A stretch of 64,000 nt of DNA from Thermomonas beijingensis (lineage in GTDB: Bacteria > Pseudomonadota > Gammaproteobacteria > Xanthomonadales > Xanthomonadaceae), in NCBI RefSeq assembly GCF_020034655.1, contig NZ_JAIQDJ010000006.1:48963-112962 (forward strand), in the 5' to 3' direction. Of this stretch, positions 45,500 through 54,482 are shown one piece after another. Made by a program: the position numbers and the translations under genes. How positions within the stretch are numbered: the stretch's first letter is position 1; each line of letters opens with the position of its first letter. The notes under the pieces were generated by a model. That model worked only from the letters and a program-made list of their open reading frames with translations. It was not told the origin of the DNA and searched no databases.

Positions 45500-46396
45500 T
45501 CACAGGGCCGGTGGTACCACCAGCAGGTCGGTGCCTACGGTCTCCAGCAGGCGGTCGGCCACGCTGCCCAACAGGCGGTCACGCAGGGCACTGCGGCCAT
45601 GCGTGGCGATCACCGTCAACTGGGTCTGTGTACTGCGAGCGTGTTCGCGCAACAAGCGTACCGGCCCACCGGCCTGCATGACGGGCTGCCACGTCGCAGC
45701 GGCCTCACCCAGCGTTTGCAGCAAGTACGCTTGGGCCTGTTGTGTGGCTTGCTCTTGTAGCGCCTGCAAAGAGGTTTCGCGTGGGCCATCATTGCGCGCC
45801 AATGTAGACAGCGGAATCTCGTACGCATGCAGCAGGGTGCGCAAGCTGGCGCTATCAAACCAGGCATTCGCCAATTGCAGTGCCTGTGTCGCAGGGTTGG
45901 AAAAATCACTGGCCACGGTTACATTGCGATACGCTGCTTGCACGCGGTCATGCACAGCTAGCACCGGCCGTTTGGCGTGGCGCACCAACCAGCGCAGGGT
46001 CGAGCCTGGATCCATGCGCATCGCCACTTCGCTGCGCGAGGTGCCAGTGACGATCAGCCCGCACGCATATTCTTGCGCAATACGCGCGGCGGCAGGCCCG
46101 GGTGCCTCATCCACCACATGAATCATCAGCGGCACATCAGCATCGGCCAGAGTCTGCTGCGCCAATCGTTGGATGTACGCGGCCGGCGATTCTGGTGCCG
46201 GTGCATCTGCGGAAGCGTCGGCATCGTGATACGCATTGGACTTGCTGAATTCCCCATCGGTGGAATGTGCAATCACTACCACCAAGCTGGCCTGCCACTG
46301 ACGCGCCAATTGGATGGCACGTGCTTGCGCACGATCCGAGCGAGCCGACAGGTCGGTGGCCAACAACAACGCAGTGGGTTTGGCTGGGAAGATCAT
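45500..46396 (-). CDS. tandem universal stress protein
   Basis: 298 residues made of two UspA-like domains. Domain 1 begins LLLATDLSARSDRAQARAIQLARQWQASLVVV, domain 2 near residue 155 with VTVASDFSNPATQALQLANAW. Domain 2 ends VIATHGRSALRDRLLGSVADRLLE, matching the ATP-binding G-x-x-x-x-G-S pattern. ATG 46396 is used; the frame's upstream 102 residues are antisense to the next gene and unlikely. Convergent with nhaA. Confidence 0.85.
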   Translation of the reverse strand: MIFPAKPTALLLATDLSARSDRAQARAIQLARQWQASLVVVIAHSTDGEFSKSNAYHDADASADAPAPESPAAYIQRLAQQTLADADVPLMIHVVDEAPGPAAARIAQEYACGLIVTGTSRSEVAMRMDPGSTLRWLVRHAKRPVLAVHDRVQAAYRNVTVASDFSNPATQALQLANAWFDSASLRTLLHAYEIPLSTLARNDGPRETSLQALQEQATQQAQAYLLQTLGEAAATWQPVMQAGGPVRLLREHARSTQTQLTVIATHGRSALRDRLLGSVADRLLETVGTDLLVVPPAL

Positions 46397-46461
46397 GGCG
46401 GCCTGCGGGGGGAATGAAGGAGCCCAGTTTAGCGAAGCTGCGCTGCCGGTATCCTGTGGCG

Positions 46462-47337
46462 ATGGAATCTCCCTCTCGCACGGCTCTGGTGTTCGGCGGC
46501 AGCGGCCAGATCGGCATACCGCTGTTGGCGCGGCTACACGCGGCCGGTTGGCAGGTGCAGGCAGTGTCGCGGCAGTCGCAAGCCGCTGCCCCCGGCCTGA
46601 CGTGGCGACGTGGCGATTTTGCCCAGCCACCGGCATTGCCCGCGCAGGTGGATGTGATCGTGAGCTGTGGCCCGCTGGATCTATTTGCCGATTGGTTTGC
46701 ACACAGCACGCTGCACTGTGTGCGGGTAGTTGCGATCGGGTCCACCAGCGTGCATGTCAAGCAAACCTCGGCCGATGCTGCTGAGCGCGACGTCGCCCGC
46801 CGCCTGCGTGACGCGGAGGCGTTGTTGTTTGCCAGCGGCAACGCGCGTGATGTGTCCGTGACCATCCTGCGGCCGACTCTGGTGTATGGCAGCGGCCGCG
46901 ATGCCAACTTGAGCAAATTGGCGCAACTGGCGCTGCGGCATGGCCGTCTGCTGCTGCCGCGTACCGCTTGTGGGCTGCGGCAGCCGGTGCATGTGGACGA
47001 CGTGGCGCTCGCAGCGATGGCGGCGGCAAGTGCAACAGCCACCGGCTCGGCGGCCTATGACGTGCCCGGCGGCGAAACCTTGCCGTATCGCGACATGGTG
47101 CAGCGCGTGTTGGCCTGCTTGTCACCATCACCCCGCTTGCACCTGCTGCCAGCACCGCTGTTTGGCATGATCTTGACGATTGCCCATTGGCGCGGCATTG
47201 CGCGTGAACTCACGCCGGCCGTGTTGCAGCGCATGCAGAATGATCTGGTGTTCGATGCACAACCAGCGCGGCGCGATTTGAACTATGCGCCGCGCTTGTT
47301 TCTACCTGCGGCAGACATGTTTGTGGTGCGCGATTGA
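46462..47337 (+). CDS. NAD-dependent epimerase/dehydratase-family protein
   Basis: 291 residues from ATG 46462. It has the N-terminal Rossmann motif LVFGGSGQIG (G-x-x-G-x-x-G) and a middle block ILRPTLVYGSGRD typical of extended SDRs. The usual Y-x-x-x-K is not obvious, so the catalytic role is uncertain. Its substrate is not known. It converges with purC with 7 bp between stops. Confidence 0.8.
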   Translation: MESPSRTALVFGGSGQIGIPLLARLHAAGWQVQAVSRQSQAAAPGLTWRRGDFAQPPALPAQVDVIVSCGPLDLFADWFAHSTLHCVRVVAIGSTSVHVKQTSADAAERDVARRLRDAEALLFASGNARDVSVTILRPTLVYGSGRDANLSKLAQLALRHGRLLLPRTACGLRQPVHVDDVALAAMAAASATATGSAAYDVPGGETLPYRDMVQRVLACLSPSPRLHLLPAPLFGMILTIAHWRGIARELTPAVLQRMQNDLVFDAQPARRDLNYAPRLFLPAADMFVVRD

Positions 47338-47344
47338 GCCCGCT

Positions 47345-48268
47345 TCAATCGACCGAAATCCCCGCCAGTTTCTGCAATGCCTCGGCATATTTGGCGCGGG
47401 TTTTGGCGATGACGCTGGCTGGCAAGCGCGGGCCGGGTGCGGTTTTGCCCCAGTCCAGCGTTTCCAGATAATCGCGCACGAATTGCTTGTCGTAGCTGGG
47501 CGGGCTGGTGCCGATCGCGTATTGATCGGCCGGCCAATAGCGGCTGGAATCGGGGGTCAGTACTTCGTCCATCACATACAGTTTGCCGTCGGCATCGGTG
47601 CCAAATTCGAATTTGGTATCGGCCAGAATAATGCCGCGTTGCGCCGCGAAGTCGCGGGCAAAAGTGTACAGCGCCAAGGTCGCAGCGCGCACCTGTTCGG
47701 CGCGTTCGCGGCCAACCAGATTCACCGCGCTGGCAAAGTCGATGTTTTCGTCATGGTCGCCCACCGCTGCCTTGGTGGAGGGCGTGAAAATGGGCTCAGG
47801 CAAGGCTTGCGCCTGTTGCAGGCCGGCGGGTAGGGCAATCCCGCTGATCGCGCCGCTGCGCTGGTAGTCCTTCCAGCCGCTGCCGATGATGTAGCCACGC
47901 GCAATGCATTCCACCGGCACCGGCGTCAGTTTCCTGGTCACCACCGCGCGCTTGGCATACAGCGCCGCGTCCACACCGGCGGGCAGCACGCTGGCCACGT
48001 CGATCCCGGTCAAGTGATTGGCGATGATGTGGCGGGTTTTCTCAAACCAGAAATTGCTGATCTGGCACAGCATTTCGCCCTTGCCCGGGATCGGGTCGGG
48101 CAGCACCACGTCGAACGCGGACAGGCGGTCGGTGGCGACCATCAGCAGGTGCCCATCGCCCAAGTCGAACACGTCGCGCACCTTGCCACGGTGGATCAGG
48201 TTGAGGCCGGGCAAGTCAGAGTGCAGCAGGGTGGTGGCCATGCGGGTGAACATTGGAGGGGGTTGCAT
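47345..48268 (-). CDS. purC: SAICAR synthetase
   Basis: 307 residues, phosphoribosylaminoimidazole-succinocarboxamide synthase of the purine pathway. Seen: [53 protein letters not shown] and [13 protein letters not shown]-dependent ligation of aspartate to CAIR. In-frame ATGs at 48253 and 48241 are alternative starts; none has a clear Shine-Dalgarno. Confidence 0.94.
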   Translation of the reverse strand: MQPPPMFTRMATTLLHSDLPGLNLIHRGKVRDVFDLGDGHLLMVATDRLSAFDVVLPDPIPGKGEMLCQISNFWFEKTRHIIANHLTGIDVASVLPAGVDAALYAKRAVVTRKLTPVPVECIARGYIIGSGWKDYQRSGAISGIALPAGLQQAQALPEPIFTPSTKAAVGDHDENIDFASAVNLVGRERAEQVRAATLALYTFARDFAAQRGIILADTKFEFGTDADGKLYVMDEVLTPDSSRYWPADQYAIGTSPPSYDKQFVRDYLETLDWGKTAPGPRLPASVIAKTRAKYAEALQKLAGISVD

Positions 48269-48311
48269 AGTTTAATCCCGTGCGCTGCCGTGTGCCCTGT
48301 AAACTTGCGCA

Positions 48312-48641
48312 ATGACACGACGTTGGTATGGCAAATTCTTTGGTTTGATCGCAGGCTGGCTGTTGCTCAGGCACCCCGCTGGCGGCCTGATTGGCCTGCT
48401 GATTGGGCATGCGTTTGATGCCGACTGGTTCAAATCCTCGCGTGCCAACCCGTATCGCGTGTTTGGCCTGGGCGAGGATGCCAGCATGGCCGAAATCGAC
48501 CAGGCCTACCGCCGCTTGATCAGCCAATACCACCCCGACCGGTTGACCGGCGCCGCGCCGGAGTTGCAGCGTCAGGCCGAAGCCAAAGCGCGCGAAATCA
48601 ACGCCGCCTACGACCGCATCCAGAAATTACGGAAACAATGA
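48312..48641 (+). CDS. membrane-anchored J-domain protein
   Basis: 109 residues. A hydrophobic N-terminal segment with glycine pattern ([26 protein letters not shown]) is followed by a J domain (about 45-105) with the HPD motif in [11 protein letters not shown]. It resembles the DjlA-type membrane co-chaperones of DnaK. Its stop overlaps rpe by ATGA. Confidence 0.85.
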   Translation: MTRRWYGKFFGLIAGWLLLRHPAGGLIGLLIGHAFDADWFKSSRANPYRVFGLGEDASMAEIDQAYRRLISQYHPDRLTGAAPELQRQAEAKAREINAAYDRIQKLRKQ

Positions 48642-49315
48642 CCATGCAAACGACTGTCATCGCCCCCTCCATCCTGTCCGCCAATTTCGCCAAACTGGGC
48701 GAAGAAGTGGATAACGTGTTGGCGGCCGGCGCTGACTGGGTGCATTTCGATGTAATGGACAACCATTACGTGCCCAACCTCACCATCGGCCCGCTGGTCT
48801 GCGCGGCGTTGCGCAAACATGGCGTGACCGCACCGATCGACGTGCACCTGATGGTGGAACCGGTGGATGGCCTGATTCCGATGTTCGCCGACGCCGGCGC
48901 ATCACATATCAGCTTCCACCCCGAAGCCAGCAAGCACGTCCATCGCAGCGTGCAACTGATCAAATCCAAAGGCTGCCAAGCCGGCCTGGTGTTCAACCCC
49001 GCCAGCTCGCTGGATGTGCTGGACACCATGCTGGACGAAATCGACTACGTGCTGCTGATGTCGGTCAACCCCGGCTTTGGCGGCCAGTCTTTCATTCCCT
49101 CGGCGCTCAAACAATTACGCAAAGTCCGCGCCATGATCGACGCCAGCGGCAAACCCATCCGCCTGGAAATCGATGGCGGCGTGAAGCCCGACAACATCGC
49201 CGAAATCGCCAAGGCGGGTGCCGATACCTTTGTCGCCGGCAGCGCGATTTTCGGAAAACCCGATTACGCCGCCGTGATTGCGCAGATGAAGCAGGCAGTG
49301 GTTGCCGCGCGTTGA
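48638..49315 (+). CDS. rpe: ribulose-phosphate 3-epimerase
   Basis: 225 residues, TIM barrel. Blocks: [35 protein letters not shown] (metal-ligand region), [11 protein letters not shown] and [11 protein letters not shown]. It interconverts ribulose-5-phosphate and xylulose-5-phosphate. ATG 48638 overlaps the J-protein stop; ATG 48644 is also possible. trpE follows after the leader region. Confidence 0.96.
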   Translation: MTMQTTVIAPSILSANFAKLGEEVDNVLAAGADWVHFDVMDNHYVPNLTIGPLVCAALRKHGVTAPIDVHLMVEPVDGLIPMFADAGASHISFHPEASKHVHRSVQLIKSKGCQAGLVFNPASSLDVLDTMLDEIDYVLLMSVNPGFGGQSFIPSALKQLRKVRAMIDASGKPIRLEIDGGVKPDNIAEIAKAGADTFVAGSAIFGKPDYAAVIAQMKQAVVAAR

Positions 49316-49475
49316 GCCCGGCGCGGCACGGGCAGCAAACTTGCTTGTCGTAAGAACTGCCGCTGGCGCAACCTGCGCCGGCGGCGGAATAGTGGGGCGT
49401 CCTGCCCGTCTTTCGTCCCTGCTATGGCCTTCCATGTTCCGCGCAATGGGTGACACTGGCATGACGGATTGCTGT

Positions 49476-49505
49476 TTGCGTGCAATGCCGCAACGCGGTT
49501 AGGCT
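49476..49505 (+). promoter_or_regulatory. candidate trpE promoter
   Basis: -35 TTGCGT (49476-49481), 18-bp spacer, -10 TAGGCT (49500-49505). Transcription would begin near 49512, the A of the leader ORF's ATG, so the leader mRNA could be leaderless. The -10 matches only weakly (3 of 6), so confidence is limited. Confidence 0.35.
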
Positions 49506-49511
49506 AGGGCC

Positions 49512-49646
49512 ATGAACCGGGCGATTCCTTCTTCTATGCATGGCTGGCGATGGTGGCGTGGCAATGCCGCTGCGATCGCCCCACTGCCTGTTTTGAAGGA
49601 TGTTTTGCATGATCACGCACGCCCAGTTTCAACAGTACACCGCTGA
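49512..49646 (+). CDS. trpL: putative Trp-rich leader peptide overlapping trpE
   Basis: A 44-codon ORF in a different frame from trpE. Codons 12, 14 and 15 are TGG (peptide segment M-H-G-W-R-W-W-R-G), three tryptophans in four residues. An internal ATG at 49536 would give a shorter form starting at that segment. The ORF does not stop before trpE but runs 38 bp into it, ending at TGA 49644-49646. Three TGG so close together upstream of trpE is the hallmark of attenuation by Trp-tRNA supply. Expression is unproven. Confidence 0.6.
   Translation: MNRAIPSSMHGWRWWRGNAAAIAPLPVLKDVLHDHARPVSTVHR
49546..49594 (+). terminator. candidate attenuator hairpins before trpE
   Basis: A terminator-like stem, GGCAATG (49560-49566) with CACTGCC (49582-49588), one mismatch, is followed by TGTTTTG (49589-49595). 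It excludes two alternative pairings: GGCGAT (49546-49551) with ATCGCC (49575-49580), and GTGGC (49558-49562) with GCCGC (49566-49570). The 5' arm starts 4 nt after the last Trp codon. A ribosome stalled there would block it. Confidence 0.45.
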
Positions 49647-51084
49647 CGGTTTCACCCTTGTTCCCATCGTGCGCGAGGTCTTGTCGGACCTCGATACGCC
49701 GCTGTCTGTCTATCTAAAACTGGCCGATGGCCCGCATACCTATTTGTTTGAATCGGTGGAGGGCGGCGAGCGTTTTGGCCGCTATTCCATCATTGGCCTG
49801 CCGGCGCGCACGGTGTATGAGTTTCGTGGGCACACGCTGGCGGTGCGCGAGCATGGCGACGTGGTGGAAACCCGTGAGGTGGCCGACCCGCTGGCCGAAG
49901 TCGAACGTCTGCGCGCTGCGCACAAAGTGCCACAGTTGGATGGCTTGCCGGGCTTCAATGGCGGACTGGTGGGATGGTTTGGCTTCGAATGCATCGAGTA
50001 CATCGAGCCGTGCCTGAAGGCCAACCCCAAGCCCGACGAATTGGGCACGCCCGACATCCTGCTGATGCGCAGCGATGAGTTGGCGGTGTTCGACAATCTG
50101 AAAGGCCGCCTGTATTTGATCGTGCACGCCGACCCGCGCGCGCCGCAGGCCTGGGCGCAGGCCAACCGGCGCCTGGACGCACTCAGTCATCGGCTGCGCC
50201 ACGGTGGTGCGCCGTATCCGGAAACGCTGCGTCCGGCGGCCTTGGACGAGGCCGACTTTGTCAGCGGGTTCACCCGCGAAGGCTTCATCGATGCGGTGCA
50301 AAAGGCGCAGGATTACATTCGCGCTGGCGATGCCTTCCAAGTGGTGCTGTCGCAGCGCATGAGTGTGCCGTTTCAGGCGCGGCCGGTGGATGTGTATCGC
50401 GCGTTGCGCGCGCTGAACCCTTCGCCATACATGTATTTTCTGGATGTTGGCGAAACGCAGGTGGTGGGTTCTTCGCCGGAAATCTTGGTGCGCCAGCAAC
50501 AGGGTAAAGTGACGGTGCGCCCGATTGCCGGCACCCGCCCGCGCGGCAAGACCGAGGCCGAAGATCAAGCGCTGGAAGCAGAATTGCTGGCCGACCCCAA
50601 AGAGCGCGCCGAGCACTTGATGTTGATTGACTTGGGCCGAAATGACACTGGCCGCGTCAGCACTGCTGGCAGCGTGGAAGTGGGCGAGCGCTTCGTGATT
50701 GAACGCTACAGTCACGTCATGCATATCGTCAGCGAAGTGACCGGTCGCTTGCAGCCTGGCTTGAGTTATGCCGATGTGTTGCGCGCCACTTTTCCGGCCG
50801 GCACCGTCAGTGGCGCACCCAAGATTCGTGCGCTGGAAATCATCCGTGAACTCGAACCGATCAAGCGCAATGTGTATGCCGGCGCGATTGGCTATATCGG
50901 CTGGCATGGCGATGCCGATACCGCCATTGCCATCCGTACCGCCGTGATCCAGGACGGCCGCCTGCATGTGCAGGCGGGGGCCGGCATCGTGTTTGATTCG
51001 GATCCGCAAAAAGAGTGGGAAGAAACCATGAACAAAGGCCGCGCATTGTTCCGCGCAGTGGCGCAGGCGGCCAAGGGTTTGTAA
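49609..51084 (+). CDS. trpE: anthranilate synthase component I
   Basis: 491 residues from ATG 49609 (8 nt after GAAGGA; the ATG at 49600 overlaps that site). Chorismate-binding core: DAFQVVLSQRMS, PIAGTRPRGKT, HLMLIDLGRNDTGRVS and TFPAGTVSGAPKIRALEII. It makes anthranilate from chorismate, using ammonia from TrpG. trpG lies 3.4 kb downstream, separated by four unrelated genes. The feedback-site block near the N-terminus (LESVEGGERFGRYS, here FESVEGGERFGRYS) is intact. Confidence 0.96.
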   Translation: MITHAQFQQYTADGFTLVPIVREVLSDLDTPLSVYLKLADGPHTYLFESVEGGERFGRYSIIGLPARTVYEFRGHTLAVREHGDVVETREVADPLAEVERLRAAHKVPQLDGLPGFNGGLVGWFGFECIEYIEPCLKANPKPDELGTPDILLMRSDELAVFDNLKGRLYLIVHADPRAPQAWAQANRRLDALSHRLRHGGAPYPETLRPAALDEADFVSGFTREGFIDAVQKAQDYIRAGDAFQVVLSQRMSVPFQARPVDVYRALRALNPSPYMYFLDVGETQVVGSSPEILVRQQQGKVTVRPIAGTRPRGKTEAEDQALEAELLADPKERAEHLMLIDLGRNDTGRVSTAGSVEVGERFVIERYSHVMHIVSEVTGRLQPGLSYADVLRATFPAGTVSGAPKIRALEIIRELEPIKRNVYAGAIGYIGWHGDADTAIAIRTAVIQDGRLHVQAGAGIVFDSDPQKEWEETMNKGRALFRAVAQAAKGL

Positions 51085-51107
51085 CAGGCCATCAACAGGA
51101 GCGATGC

Positions 51108-51857
51108 ATGAAGCGGCTATTGGCAGGGATGTTGTTATCGGGTTGCGTGTTGGTAGCGCAGGCGCAATCGATTGGTGGAGCACCGTTTATCGCCGTACAT
51201 GGCAAGGCCAAGGCCGAGGTGGTGCCAGATGTGTTTCCGCTGGAAATCACCTTGAAAGACACCAGTTTGGATGCCGCCAAAACACAGGCATTGATTGAAG
51301 GGCATGCCGAACGCATCTTGGCCACAGTCAAACAAATGAAACTGCAGGACGCGGATGTGACGGTATCGAATATGAACGTGTCACCGGCATACCGCTATGA
51401 TCGCGCGACTGAAAAGCAGGTGTTCCTCGGTAACGTCTATCAGCGTGTCGTCAAGCTGCGTTTTCATGCGCTGGCGGATTTGTCGAAGATGATCGGCAGC
51501 TTGCCCAGCAGCAAGGAAATACAGATTGATACTGGTGAATTTGAAACATCACATGCGGATGATGTGCGGCGCGCACTGATGACAAAAGCAGTGGAAGACG
51601 CCCGCCTGACCGGCGAAGTTATGGCCAAGGCCGTAGGGCGCAAACTGGGCAGCGTCCACAACGTCTCGAACCGTGGCTTCAACGTGCAATATGTCGAGGG
51701 CGGCAATGATGATCCGCCGGTTGTGCTGGCGTCACCCAAGACGCTCGATAGCGTGACGGTCACCGGCAGTGCGCTGATGTCGCCGGGTGCGGTCATGCGG
51801 CAGGGGCACATCGAACTTGCGCAAGATGTGTACGTGATCTACACCCTCACCGACTGA
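51108..51857 (+). CDS. SIMPL-domain (DUF541) periplasmic protein
   Basis: 249 residues from ATG 51108, preceded by AGGAG. Signal peptide of about 19 residues (LLSGCVLVAQAQ; the LLSGC could also be a lipobox). The SIMPL domain follows: ITVHGKAKAEVVPD-like FIAVHGKAKAEVVPDVFPLEI, then VSNMNVSPAYRYD and YQRVVKLRFHALADLSKMIGSL. Function of the family is not settled; some members affect oxidative stress. It lies 23 bp after trpE. Confidence 0.82.
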   Translation: MKRLLAGMLLSGCVLVAQAQSIGGAPFIAVHGKAKAEVVPDVFPLEITLKDTSLDAAKTQALIEGHAERILATVKQMKLQDADVTVSNMNVSPAYRYDRATEKQVFLGNVYQRVVKLRFHALADLSKMIGSLPSSKEIQIDTGEFETSHADDVRRALMTKAVEDARLTGEVMAKAVGRKLGSVHNVSNRGFNVQYVEGGNDDPPVVLASPKTLDSVTVTGSALMSPGAVMRQGHIELAQDVYVIYTLTD

Positions 51858-52010
51858 CGCAACAGCGTCGATCCGCAGGTCAACCGGTCGCCCCGCATTT
51901 CTTACCAATTGTTCATGCACAAGCAAGCTCACGGAGAGTTGCGCAGGCGCAACCTGTCCCTGCGGTGGGGATGGCCCTCATCGAAATCACTCCAAGTCTG
52001 AGGAATTGAC

Positions 52011-52241
52011 ATGAACACCATTCGCAAGACGCTGCTCGCTGTTGCCCTGACCGCACTCACTGGCGCTGCCGTTGCCGCCGTGCCGGCTGCTCCGCAGGCC
52101 ACCACTCCGGCCGCACCTGCTGCCAGCAGCGCGCCGGCCAAGGCTGCCCCGGCTGCCAAGCATCACAAGAAGCATCACCGCAAGCACCACAAGGCTGGCG
52201 CTTCCAAGGCCGCCGCTCCGGCAGAACCGGCAAAGAGCTGA
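52011..52241 (+). CDS. Asr-like His/Lys/Ala-rich secreted peptide
   Basis: 76 residues. A signal peptide (about 1-22, ALTGAAVAA) leads to an Ala/Pro-rich stretch, then a block KHHKKHHRKHHK, and ends AAPAEPAKS. Composition resembles E. coli acid-shock protein Asr, which is induced through RstAB/PhoBR-type systems. His clusters also bind metals. GAGGAA lies before the ATG. It precedes a response regulator/kinase pair by 136 bp with a strong hairpin between. Confidence 0.7.
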   Translation: MNTIRKTLLAVALTALTGAAVAAVPAAPQATTPAAPAASSAPAKAAPAAKHHKKHHRKHHKAGASKAAAPAEPAKS

Positions 52242-52323
52242 TCCATAGCGGCGGGTACTCCCCCGTAACGGTGGTGCACTGACAGGTACTGACAGTGCAT
52301 CACCGTGCCGTCAGGTCGCTGCA

Positions 52324-52361
52324 CATACCCCGCAGATGCAAGTCTGCGGGGTATGCTTTTG
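52324..52361 (+). terminator. terminator or attenuator before the second two-component system
   Basis: A perfect 13-bp stem (CATACCCCGCAGA / TCTGCGGGGTATG), 6-nt loop, then CTTTTGTT. It ends 16 bp before the response-regulator start codon. It could terminate the Asr-like transcript, limiting read-through into the regulator. Confidence 0.8.
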
Positions 52362-52377
52362 TTGAACGGGAGAAAAC

Positions 52378-53055
52378 ATGCGCATCTTGCTGGTAGAAGA
52401 CGATACCCACACCGCTGCATTCATTGCCAAAGGCCTGCGCGAGGACGGGCATGCCGTGGATCACGCCAGTGATGGCAAGCAAGGCTTGTTTCTGGCCAGC
52501 ACCGAGCCGTATGACGCACTGGTGCTCGATCGCATGTTGCCCGGGTTGGATGGCATAACCTTGTTGCGCACTCTGCGCGGTGCCGGCAATCCGTTGCCAA
52601 TCCTGCTGTTGACCGCATTGGGTGATACCGATCATCGGGTGGAAGGGCTGCGCGCCGGTGCCGATGACTATCTGGTCAAGCCGTTTGCCTTCGCAGAACT
52701 CAGTGCGCGGCTGGATGGCATCATCAAGCGCAACCGAGGCAGCAGCGAGCGCGAAGCCACCCGCCTGCAGGCCGCAGGTCTGGAGCTGGATTTGCTCTCA
52801 CGCGAGGCACGTCGGGAAGGCCGTCGCATCGAACTGCAACCACGTGAATTCCGCTTGCTGGAATACCTGCTGCGGCACGCCGGGCAAGTGGTGACCCGCA
52901 CCATGTTGCTGGAGGCGGTATGGGACTATCACTTCGATCCGCAGACCAATGTCATTGATGTCCATATCAGCCGGTTGCGGCAAAAAATCGACCACGGCTT
53001 CGAAAAGCCCATCCTCCACACCGTACGGGGTGCCGGTTATCGGCTAGGTGAATGA
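52378..53055 (+). CDS. OmpR-family response regulator
   Basis: 225 residues. Receiver domain with D51 in VLDRMLPG, LTALGDTD and the Lys in DDYLVKPFAF; winged-helix output domain (about 130-222) with ELQPREFRLLEYLLRHAGQVV and VHISRLRQKID...TVRGAGYRL. Sub-family resembles CusR/CopR/TctD-type regulators. The kinase gene overlaps its stop by 4 bp. Confidence 0.92.
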   Translation: MRILLVEDDTHTAAFIAKGLREDGHAVDHASDGKQGLFLASTEPYDALVLDRMLPGLDGITLLRTLRGAGNPLPILLLTALGDTDHRVEGLRAGADDYLVKPFAFAELSARLDGIIKRNRGSSEREATRLQAAGLELDLLSREARREGRRIELQPREFRLLEYLLRHAGQVVTRTMLLEAVWDYHFDPQTNVIDVHISRLRQKIDHGFEKPILHTVRGAGYRLGE

Positions 53056-54407
53056 AGCGCCTGTTGCCCTCCACCAGCGCCAGATTGGCGTTGATCGTGA
53101 TGGGTTTTTTCCTTGCCGCTTTCGTGCTGGTTGGGGCGGTGGTGTATGTCGCGGTGTCCACGTTGTTGTTGCAAGACACCCGCGAGTTGGTGAAAAGCGA
53201 TGCAGCCACTTTGCTGGACATCTATCACGAGGGCGGGCACGCAAGATTGCTGGGCGAATTGCAAGACCGCATCCACGATCCCGATGGTGACCCGGATGCG
53301 GTGTATGCCTTGGCCGATGCGCAAGGTGGCAGCCTGCTTGGGCGGTTGCCGGAGGGCCGCAAGCCGGGTCGGCGCGGGCAATGGGTAGAGTTCAATGAAC
53401 TTTCCCCGGAGCCAGGCCAGACCCTGCGTGTGTTGGCGTATGTGCAAACCCTCAAGACGGGTGAGGTGTTGCTGACCGGGCAGCGTTTGCAAGGACAGGA
53501 TCAATTGTTGCAGGTAATGCAACAGGCGGCGCTGTTGACGCTATTGATTGCAGCGGTTGTGGGTGGGTTGGTGGGCTGGCTGATCTCGCGTTGGGTTGGG
53601 CATCGCCTGCGAAACCTGGATGCCACTGCCACCCAGATTGGCGGTGGTGAAATGGGATTGCGGGTGCCGCTGGATCACAGCGGTGATGCTTTCGATCAAG
53701 TGGCGCAACGCTTCAATGCCATGCTCGATCGCATCGAAGAATTGCTCAGTGGTGTGCGCCATGCCACCGACCATATCGCCCATGACCTGCGCACGCCGTT
53801 GACGCGTCTGCGCAACAGGCTGGAAGACCTGCGCCAGCAGCAAACCGATCCCGGCGTGCAACTCAGGCTGGACAAGGCACTGGCCGAAACCGATCAGTTG
53901 TTGCAATCGTTTGGTGCGCTGTTGCGGCTGGCACGGATCGAAGCACAGCCGTTGGAAGGTGATGCTCCGCTGCAGGATTTGCGTGAACTGGCCGATGACG
54001 CGGTGGAGCTGTACGCGCCGATTGCCGCCGAACGCGGCATTCGCATCAGCACGCAGTTGCAGACGGTGACGGTACGGGGGGATCGCGATCAGTTATTCCA
54101 ATTGCTGGTGAACCTGCTCGACAACGCCTTGAAATACGCGCCACCCGGCAGCGAGGTGACGCTGTCACTGGAGGCGCAGCCGGATGGTGCATGTCTGCAA
54201 TTGGCCGACGCCGGCCCTGGCATCCCCGAACACGAGCGTGCGCGCGTGTTCGACCGCTTCCAGCGGCTGGAAGCCCATCGCGGTTCGCCCGGAGTCGGGC
54301 TTGGCTTGAGCCTGGTGCGCGCCATCGTGGCCCACCATGGCGGCCATATCGAGCTGCAAGACAATGCCCCCGGGCTACGGGTACGGGTGATGTTGCCATT
54401 CCCGTGA
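53052..54407 (+). CDS. sensor histidine kinase
   Basis: 451 residues. Transmembrane helices at about 12-36 and 158-178 flank a short periplasmic domain. A HAMP region (RWVGHRLRNLDATATQIGGGEMGLRVP) is followed by the H-box TDHIAHDLRTPLTRLRNRLE (H244) and an ATPase domain (LLDNALKYAP, DAGPGIP, GVGLGLSLV). Cognate of the upstream regulator (ATGA-type overlap). The stimulus is unknown; acid or metal stress is suggested only by the Asr-like neighbour. Confidence 0.92.
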   Translation: MKRLLPSTSARLALIVMGFFLAAFVLVGAVVYVAVSTLLLQDTRELVKSDAATLLDIYHEGGHARLLGELQDRIHDPDGDPDAVYALADAQGGSLLGRLPEGRKPGRRGQWVEFNELSPEPGQTLRVLAYVQTLKTGEVLLTGQRLQGQDQLLQVMQQAALLTLLIAAVVGGLVGWLISRWVGHRLRNLDATATQIGGGEMGLRVPLDHSGDAFDQVAQRFNAMLDRIEELLSGVRHATDHIAHDLRTPLTRLRNRLEDLRQQQTDPGVQLRLDKALAETDQLLQSFGALLRLARIEAQPLEGDAPLQDLRELADDAVELYAPIAAERGIRISTQLQTVTVRGDRDQLFQLLVNLLDNALKYAPPGSEVTLSLEAQPDGACLQLADAGPGIPEHERARVFDRFQRLEAHRGSPGVGLGLSLVRAIVAHHGGHIELQDNAPGLRVRVMLPFP

Positions 54408-54482
54408 GTGTGGCAAGTCCGGTGCGTGCTTGCGTTATCCTGCACGGCCCCCCGCACCCTGCCCGATTGGGCGCAGACCGCC

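Noticed and set aside
49600..49608. ATG 49600 as trpE start
   Set aside because: It overlaps the GAAGGA Shine-Dalgarno that serves ATG 49609.
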